A stretch of 64,000 nt of DNA from Camarhynchus parvulus (lineage: Eukaryota; Chordata; Aves; Passeriformes; Thraupidae). Positions 39,501 to 48,500 of the stretch are shown here, one piece after another. Under the pieces are notes generated by a model that saw only the letters and a list, made by a program, of their open reading frames with translations, was not told where the DNA came from and ran no database searches. Location: contig NC_044582.1 of assembly GCF_901933205.1 (NCBI RefSeq), positions 17,211,820 through 17,275,819 on the forward strand, in the 5' to 3' direction. The stretch's first letter is position 1, and each line of letters begins with the position of its first letter. The position numbers and the translations under genes are program-made.

Positions 39501-42500
39501 GGACAAATAAACAAATAAATAAATATTATAAACAAAGAAATAAATATTAGAAATATTTCTTGCCAAAACCAACACCATAAGAAGGAAAATACCTACAAGA
39601 CCATCACCTCCATGGACCTCAGGATCACCAATGGCTTTCACCACAATTCCTTCCTCCAGAACTCAGAGGTGCAATTCATTTGTGGAAAGGAAGGCAGCAA
39701 GGATTTGTCAGGAAACCATGGGGGAATTAGCGCAGTGGGAAGCATTAAATTATTTCAAAAATAAAGAAAAAAGAGAGCACACCTGAGGAGTTTGAAGGGG
39801 ACTACAAGATCTTAGGTAGCAGGGAATGTGGGATCTTTCTAAATGGGAAAGGCAGAAAATAGAGAATTCTTTCTGCAGAAGAGCTGGGTGGACACAATGA
39901 TCTCAGGGCTGAACACTGAGTTAGGAACCAAAAAAAGCCAATTTTCACCTCCACACCGAACTCAGACACCCACAAGGCAGCCGTGGGTGACACCAGCCTT
40001 TAATGCTTCTGGTATTTATTGAACCACCTGTGCTTCCTTGCTCAAAATATTATTTCATGCTTAAAAAAAAAAGGGCAAGAATAAAAATAAAAAAGATGTC
40101 CAGAACAGTGTGGAGATCTGGAGATGCAGCAGGAGAAGAAGCAGCTTCATTTCATTGCTAGGATATTGGGTTAAGTCAAGAATAAACCCACTGAAATCAG
40201 TCACTGGGATTATGGCAGCCATGCAAAGTGGATTCCAGTTTAATTGGGTCCTTCAACCCATGAATAAACACTCCTGGAAACCTAATTCCCCATCCAACAC
40301 TTATTTTCACTGACTCCCTTAAAAAAGGCTGGGGTACTTCTAGCCCTGTGCCCCACCACCTCATTTTATATTTATTGTCCTTTACAAAACTGCACTCTTA
40401 CTTTCCAAAATTATTAAAAAAAAAACCAAAAAAAAGAACAAAAAATCATATTAAACAACTTGTGGTGTGATTTATTATGTTTACACCATTTGCCTGTTGC
40501 TGATCTTTGGGCACCTCCAGGGACACAAACTCACTCCCTTTCTGTCAATTACAAGTTTTCAGTTGATTTTCTGTTATAAATGGAAGTAATATGTCTCTCC
40601 TGGGCTTCCTCTGAGTTCTAAGCCTTTGCTTTCCAATGCATTTTTCCCTTATTTGGCGACCATACATGGATAAGGTATTGGAAATTACAGTTATTACTCA
40701 ATTTTTATTTGTTTACTACGTCTTGGTTGGCGGCTTCTCTTTATTTTCCATTATTTGATTATTATTTACTGTGCAGTTTCCAACACACTCAGCATGTTCA
40801 CGCTGTTCCAGGCCTTTTGTGCACCTTAAGTGCTCAATTAAAAAAAAATGCTTATAAAATTACTTGTCATTTTTAAACCTGAATTCTTTATGAAATTCAA
40901 CAATTAAATCACCATGGCCTTTGGGGCTTACCAGGGTCATTTCCTGCTATTTATGAACCTTAAAAAACCCCAAATTACTGTTGCTAAAGGAACAAAAAGG
41001 GGTAAAACTCACACATTTATTGGTTTTTAACTATGTTCAAAGTCAAGGCTTAAGTTTATGCCACATGCTTTTGAAAATATGGCTTTAAATAATATTTAAA
41101 GAATTCTAGAAATATAAAAATTAAAGAAATTACACATTTCTTCTAAGTGAGACTGAATCACTTCACTGGGAGATCATTTACAGAACCAGGGTGATTTTAC
41201 CTCTTGTAAACAGAATTTAAGTGACAACAGCAGTGGTGGAATAGCCCAAACTGTAATTAAATTCAGGAAGTTAGAAAAGCAGAAGTTTAGGGGGGAAAAA
41301 AAGGCACAGAGACCTATGATCAAAAGGAGAAGAACAATTCACAAAGTTAATTTTATTCACTATTTGCATAAATAATGCCAGCTCTTGCTCCTTGTCTTCT
41401 GGGCCATCACTTCAATAAACCTGCTTAATACCTACCTGCCAGCCGCATAATTCACACCTAACTGAGACTTCTAAAACAGCCACAAGTAAGTGAAGTGAAC
41501 AGTGTTCTTCTGAAACAGATTTTAAATGCTCCAAACTGACTGGATTTGAATTAGCCAAGTGGGTGTTTCCAGAAATAAAACCGGTAAGAAATGAAGATTC
41601 TTGATTTTGGGGAGCATGGAGCTGACTGAACTTCAAGGTTAAGAAAAAACCCCAAAAATCCCCCCAAAAAAACCAACAATCACCAAAACATAAAGAAGTT
41701 TCATGTCAATCACTGATACCCAAATCCCAATTATTTCAGGCACTTCTCCAGCTCTGATTTTACAATATTCTGTAGCAGAGACACAAGGAAAAGCTGAAAT
41801 ATCCTGGAATTTTGTGTCTCCCAATGGCTCTCTGCCCCTCCCACACGATGGCACGTGGCTCCTGGAAAACTGTTTCCAAGAAAGTAATCAGACAGAATTT
41901 AGCAATGACAGAAACTGCAATTAAAACCATGGAAATGTGCAGCAAACAGCTATTTGGAATGATCTACCTTAGGTGAAGAGTGATGGAAAAGTAACACTGA
42001 TTTTGAGAGGATAATAACAGACTCCCTAATTAAGGCAGAAACCAATTAGTTCATCATTTGGCCCAATTTCAGCTGCAAGTGTGATGAAATGGCAGAAAAG
42101 GGGGTTTGTGGATGAGCACCCCTCGCTCACTGAGGAGGAGCTCTGAGAGCTCACACTGAGCATTCAGGCTGGGTTTTGTGGGACAATCACCCACAAAAAT
42201 GTCCATTTGTCACCACTGCTGCAGCTCTGGCTGTCTGCACGGGAACCCCTGGGAAAGTGCAAACAAATCACCTAAAAGCAGGGAATTAATTAATGAGGTA
42301 AAAGTGCAATTAAGGTCCCAGAGGATGCACTGGGGTGCAAACTGTGCCCACTCGCCTCCCTGCAGGCAAATCCTTGGATTACACTGCTGTGGGACTGGGA
42401 TAATGGAATGTCAGTGCTCCCAGGGGTATAACTGGTTTTATTTTACGTAAATTAATTCAAGCTTCTCCTTAATACTTTTCCCTTCTCACTTGGGCCAATT

Positions 42501-45500
42501 TTCCTGCATTTAGTTCAGCAACCCCATCCTCCCCTGGCCAGCCCCCATCTCCAGCTGCTCTTGGTGTCACCTTCCCTGTGCCACAAATCAAGTAACATCT
42601 CCTTTATTTCTCCTGGTAAACGTTAAAAATTGCTTTCCAAATAAAAAATCTCCTGCTCTGGAGGTGTAGGACAAGGTGTTTGTGTGCTCCCATAATATAT
42701 GTGTAAGCTGGAGCTTAAAATGTCACAAGGTGCCTCTGTCAGAAATGGCAGCATCTTGGCAATGAAAAACTAGTTTAGAATATCATTTGAGATAAATTGT
42801 AGATAATTTCAAGGGTTTGGGGTATATTCTTGCACACATTCAATGCTCAGAACTTAAAAACTATCTTAGGTGTGTGCAGCTGGGAAAAAGAAACCAAAGC
42901 AAGGCTCAGACTGCATTTCCAGGGGGATCCTGGGCTGTTGGCATTCAAGTAGTTCCATCTCTGATAATGAAAAAGTCTTTAGCTGCAGTCACACTTCAGA
43001 GAACAAATGGGGCTGGTATTTACTTTTTGTTCATGTTCTCTATATAAAAATAATGACAATTACAAAACCTGTGTGGCAGGGCTTGACCTGTGGCCTCCAG
43101 GAGTGATGTGAGAAACTGAGATCTGCTTAAAATAGGTGCAGTGTTTCCCCAACCACTGGGATTTCACCTGAACTCTGCAGAAGAACTCTTTTGGCTGAAT
43201 TTCTGTTTATACCAAATGCAAACTGCGTGATGGGAATTCAAGTCCAGCTACCAAAAGTGAAAAATGTATCCCCAGAAATTAATTTTATTCCAGAGTATAA
43301 TGGCAACACTCTGATTTGAAACTAATGTATAACATTAATTGTTTTGGCATAAAAGTTGAATTATTTCATAGCAAAAATATACCAGATCAATTTTCAGCCT
43401 GCTGTGCAGGTAATCAGGCATGCAACTGGTGTGTACGGAACAGCCCAGAACAATGAGAGCAGTGAGACACAAACACACACAATATCTTGCCATTCCAATC
43501 TACTCATTAAATGAGAATATTGAAACGTTTCAGCTGAAGCTGCAAGGTTCCTTCTTCAGGCTAAAACCTGATTTTCATTTTTAAACAAAACAGGGTAAGA
43601 GTCCACTTGTCATTCTGATTTTGGAAGGAGATTTAGTTTGATGTAAAAACAGATTTAATTCTTAAAAAATGCTGAATAATATTTTTTCTGCTGTCCCCCA
43701 GCCTAGAGCACAGCCACAGAGGAGGTGACTGCACACAATGATGTGTCACCTGTGCTCAGCTGCCACAGGAATGTCACACGGCCACTGAAGGTGGCTGAGG
43801 CCACTGAATAATTCCTGGAGCTCTTCTAAATCATCCCAAGCATGGCTCATCACTGTAACTAAAGCATCAACATTTCCCAGCTCAGCCTTGGGAAACAGAT
43901 GCTGCAGACTGGCAGTTGATTTCTTTATTAACACCAACCCCCTCGTGGCCAGTCCAACCCCAGATTCCTGTCACCATCATATTGCCTGAAAAATCCCTTG
44001 GCCAGGATTTTTCTCCTGGGAAGCTGAGAAGCCTCAGAGAAAACTGAAAACAATAATTATCTGATTGCTTCTCCTGTGTTTTGCTGCTTTGGAATGTGGT
44101 TTGGACATTGTTTACCAACAGGTGGTTGTTTGATTGGTTTCATGTGAATTGTTTTAACTCAATGACCAATCCCAGTCCAGCTGTGTTGGGACTCTGGAGG
44201 CAGAGTCACAAGTTTTCATTATCATTCTTTGTAGCCTTCTGTATGTATCCTTTTTCTATTCTTTAGTATAGTTTAGTATAGCATTCATAACATAATATAG
44301 TATAATATAGTATAGAATATAGTATAATACAATACAATATCATATCATAAAATAATAAATTATCCTTCTGAGACCATGGAGTCAGATTCATCTTTCCTCC
44401 CCACGACTTCTGTCTGTATCCTTTTTCTATTCTTTAGTATAGCTTAGTATAGCATTTAATATAATATAATTAATGTCATACCATATCTCATCTCATCTAT
44501 CATATCATATAATAAATTAGCCTTCTAAGAACATGGGAGTCAGATTCTCATTTCCTCCTCCATCTGGGGATCCCCAAAACCACCACAGATTCCCTGGGGA
44601 AGGGCTGAGCACGTGGCCCTGCTGGCCAGGAACATTATCCAGGCTCCTGCCCATGGCTTTGCATCCCCAGGTGCTCCTCAGCTGGCAGTGAAACACCCCT
44701 GGGTGCTCCCGTGGCAGCCCAGATGTGAATGAGAGCCTGACAGAACAGCTCTGCTGCTCTGCGCTCCCAGGGCTGAACAAAACTCCCAATTTTGGTTCCC
44801 CTGGAGCTGTGCAGCGGATGGATTGGTTCCTGCTCATCACATTTCTGCACTAATTGTTCCAGACTGCCTGTGTCACTGCAAGGGCCCTGGCTCTGAGCAC
44901 GCTGCTCCCACTCTGGAGGCAGCAGAGAAGTAAGAAAGTGCCTTAGGAAGCAATATGTAAATAAATCCCCATTAGCCACATCCATTCCAAGTGACAAACT
45001 GTTCTTTTAATCACCTCCCTAGAACTTTACATTTAATTGCTAAGAGCATTTCCAGAATTCTGCTGTGCTTTTTCAATAGCTGGAAGTACTTTAAAATTGC
45101 TTCCTGCCTGTAATAATTTTGAGGATAAAAAAGGCGATCGTTTAGTTTATTGCCGAACTAAAATAAATCTGATTTCTTGTGAATGTTAAATATTAGGGAC
45201 ATAAACCAAGGGAAACTAATGGAAATAACCCAGGAGTCAATTTTCAAAGTAAAGCACCAATATTTATACATGGAAGCAGTACTCAGTGACACTTTCATTT
45301 GGTACTCTTGCACTCTTTTAGGAGAAGGTACTTGATAAAACCCTTGTGAAAAACAAAAATTCCTTTCAGCACTCTTGTTCTGAACGCTGGGACTGCAGCC
45401 ACCTCCCTCCTGCCTCCTCCTAATCAATTACCCTGTTTGCAAAGAAAAACCCAAATATTTTAGTAGAGAAGATAATAAAGAGCTGGAGGAGAAACACCCC

Positions 45501-48500
45501 ACAGCCACAATTTAGGGATAAAAATAAACTTGGTGGAGAGCCAAATGCAGTTATTGTCTCCAATTTTCTCCTTTTTCCCCCAAGGCATAACTGAGATACC
45601 TGGGACTGGGTAAGTAAAAAGGTCCAACCTGATTTTTTTTCTTGCAATTTGGTTCTTCTTAATCAACTTCTCCCTTTTTCTTTCCATCCCTCCATTCTTC
45701 CAGGAGATACCCCACAAATGAACGTGGAGTTAAAGAGTTCTGTAAGATTTTGGGGTAAGAAACTGCTAAAAGCTTCTAGGGCTGTTTATCCACCTCTCTG
45801 TCAGCTTAAAAACATGCACTATAAAGCAAATGAAGATGGTGCACAAATATATAAATAGATATATATATAATAATTATAATATTATAATATTTATAATAAT
45901 AATAAATATATAAAAAGATATGTTAATTAATTTATAATTTATAAATAAGATGTACTCATTTCAGCCTGGATTACCTCTCTGTCAGCTTAAAAACACGCAC
46001 TATAAAGCAAATGAAGATGGTGCACAGATATATAAATATATTATAATTATAATATAATAATCAATCTGTAAAAATATATATTAGTTTATAATTTATACCT
46101 AATATGTACTAGTTTCAGCCTGGATTACCTCAGCCTGGAAAACAGGTTTATCAAAAGAAAAAAGTGCTTCAGAATGACTGCATTTGACAAAGTGTACAGC
46201 AGAGTGTCTCTGCAGCACTGGTTTTGTACTGGTGGTGAAAATAATGCCCTGGCAGATAGAAATCACTGGAAGATCCAGCTGTGAACATGTATTATTTCCC
46301 CTCATATGGACAAACATAAGTGTCTCTCAGGTACCATTTGATTTCAAACTGTCAGCTGAAATTTGTGCAGATGATGATGATGACACCAGCAGGACTATTG
46401 AAAAATATGTTTTTAAATAAAAATGCCATTTCTCCTTGGCAGATTGAAACAGCACAGGAACACTATGGAGCCATTTCTAAGGCCAATGCTCTTACAATAT
46501 TCAAGGTACCACTCTCCTCAAAATGCAAGAAGTTCTGCAAGTGTGATTTATCCCTGATGCCCAGATGTGTGTCATCCACAGCCTGCAATGGCCGCAGGAA
46601 GCAAAGGTGCAAATCAGGATGGGGAAAGGCAGGTTTAGATGGGATATCAGGAATTCTTCCCTGTGAGGGTGGCACAGGTGCCCAGAGCAGCTGGGGCTGC
46701 CCTGGATCCCTGGCAGTGCCCAAGGCCAGGCTGCACCCTGGGGCTGGGAACACCTAGGGCAGTGGGAGGTGTCCCTGCCCATGGGGTGGATCAGAATTTA
46801 AGGTCTCTTCCAACCCAAAACACTCCTGGGCACTATGGTGGTGTTCACAGGGGTCCCAGGACGAGGGAAGAGATGAGAATCTTGACTCCATGTTTCACAA
46901 GGCTGATTTATTATTTTATGATGTATATTATACGAAAAGAAAATTATATATTAAAACTATACTAAAGAATAGAATGAAGGATTTCAGCAAAAGGCAGGAA
47001 AGGAAAGGAAAGGAAAGGAAAGGAAAGGAAAGGAAAGGAAAGGAAAGGAAAGGAAAGGAAAGGAAAGGAAAGGAAAGGAAAGGAAAGGAAAGGAAAGGAA
47101 AGGAAAGGAAAGGAAAGGAAAGGAAAGGAAAGGAAAGGAATGATAAAATCTTGTGACTGCTCACAGCCTTGACACAGGTGGCTGTCATTGGTCATCAAGT
47201 AAAAACAATTTCACATGCTGGGTAAACAATTCTCCAAATCACAAAGCAGCAAAACATGGAGAAGCTGAAGCTTCTCAGCTTCTCAGGAGAAAAGATCCTA
47301 ATGAAAGGATTTTTCATAAAATATGTCTGTGACAGTGCAGTAGGACAGAAATCCTATTCTGGAGTTGCACCTGTTTAACTTCACTTTGCTTTAAAGGAAC
47401 AAAACGTTTCCAAAGTCAAATATGTACAATTAATTCAACTTTCAGTTCCCTGAAAAAATAGCATGTTGCTATTCAAGAGCTGCAGAAGAGAAGCAATCAG
47501 AGCATCCAAATATTTCTGGCATCTGAGACTCTCTCCATGCCATGTTATTCATGAAGCAGAGCCCTGCTGGAACTTGTATTGCCGTTTGGAGACCTACAAG
47601 AGGCACGAGCAAAAATCTGCAAGTCTAAACACTCATTTGGAACAGACATGGCATTATTCAGTGAAGGATTTGTCATAGCAAACAGTGAGCAATAAATTGG
47701 GATCTATTTTTCCATGATCTAATATTATTTCCTATCAGCATGTCACAACTCTGACACAATATGCTGTGAGCTGAATTGATCCCTGCCCTTCAAATCCTGC
47801 CTCATTTATGGATTAAACTGACATTTATCAGGGAGCTACATGAAGAGGAAGGACAAATCCTTGCTGCTTTATCCATGCAGGAACATCCCTGCCATACTGC
47901 ATGGAACAGGAACACAGAGCACACAAGGATCATTAGGAATAAAACTGAATTTCCTTGCAATTTTCAAGCAACAGTTCCACAAAATTCTTGTTATTTATTT
48001 AAGTTCTGAAGTTTAGGTTTTTGAAATAAATTTATTTATTTACTGGGTTATGGTCACATTTCCCATGGGAATAATGCAGCAGGAAGTACACCAATGTAAA
48101 ATTAATGTCGAGTTTTTCCAGGAAAACCAAAATTTGTTGAAATGTTCAAATAACCATCAAGCAAATCTTCACTTCTACCATTAAAAATCATCTTTTTCTC
48201 TGTGTATAAAGCAGCTTTAAGCCACCCCAGACAACACAAAAGGACCATGCCTCATTGCCTGCTCCTCTTTCAAAGAGCAGAAACACCTCATAAATCCAAA
48301 AATCAATGTCAGCTGAGGAAAACTGACTGTACCAAACAAATATAAATCACAATATACAGGAATAGAAATAACAGCTGAAGAGGAGCTACACAATAATCAC
48401 AATACAGTTCAGTAGTAACAGGAGGTGAAACCCTACAGGAACTCAGATTTGCTTTACTGAGGGCTTTGTCACTCGTTAGATATCAATTTTGGAACAAAAT

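Noticed and set aside
46890..47198. Open frames with KGKER or FLSFP repeats
   Set aside because: Translation of the GGAAA array in LTR H.
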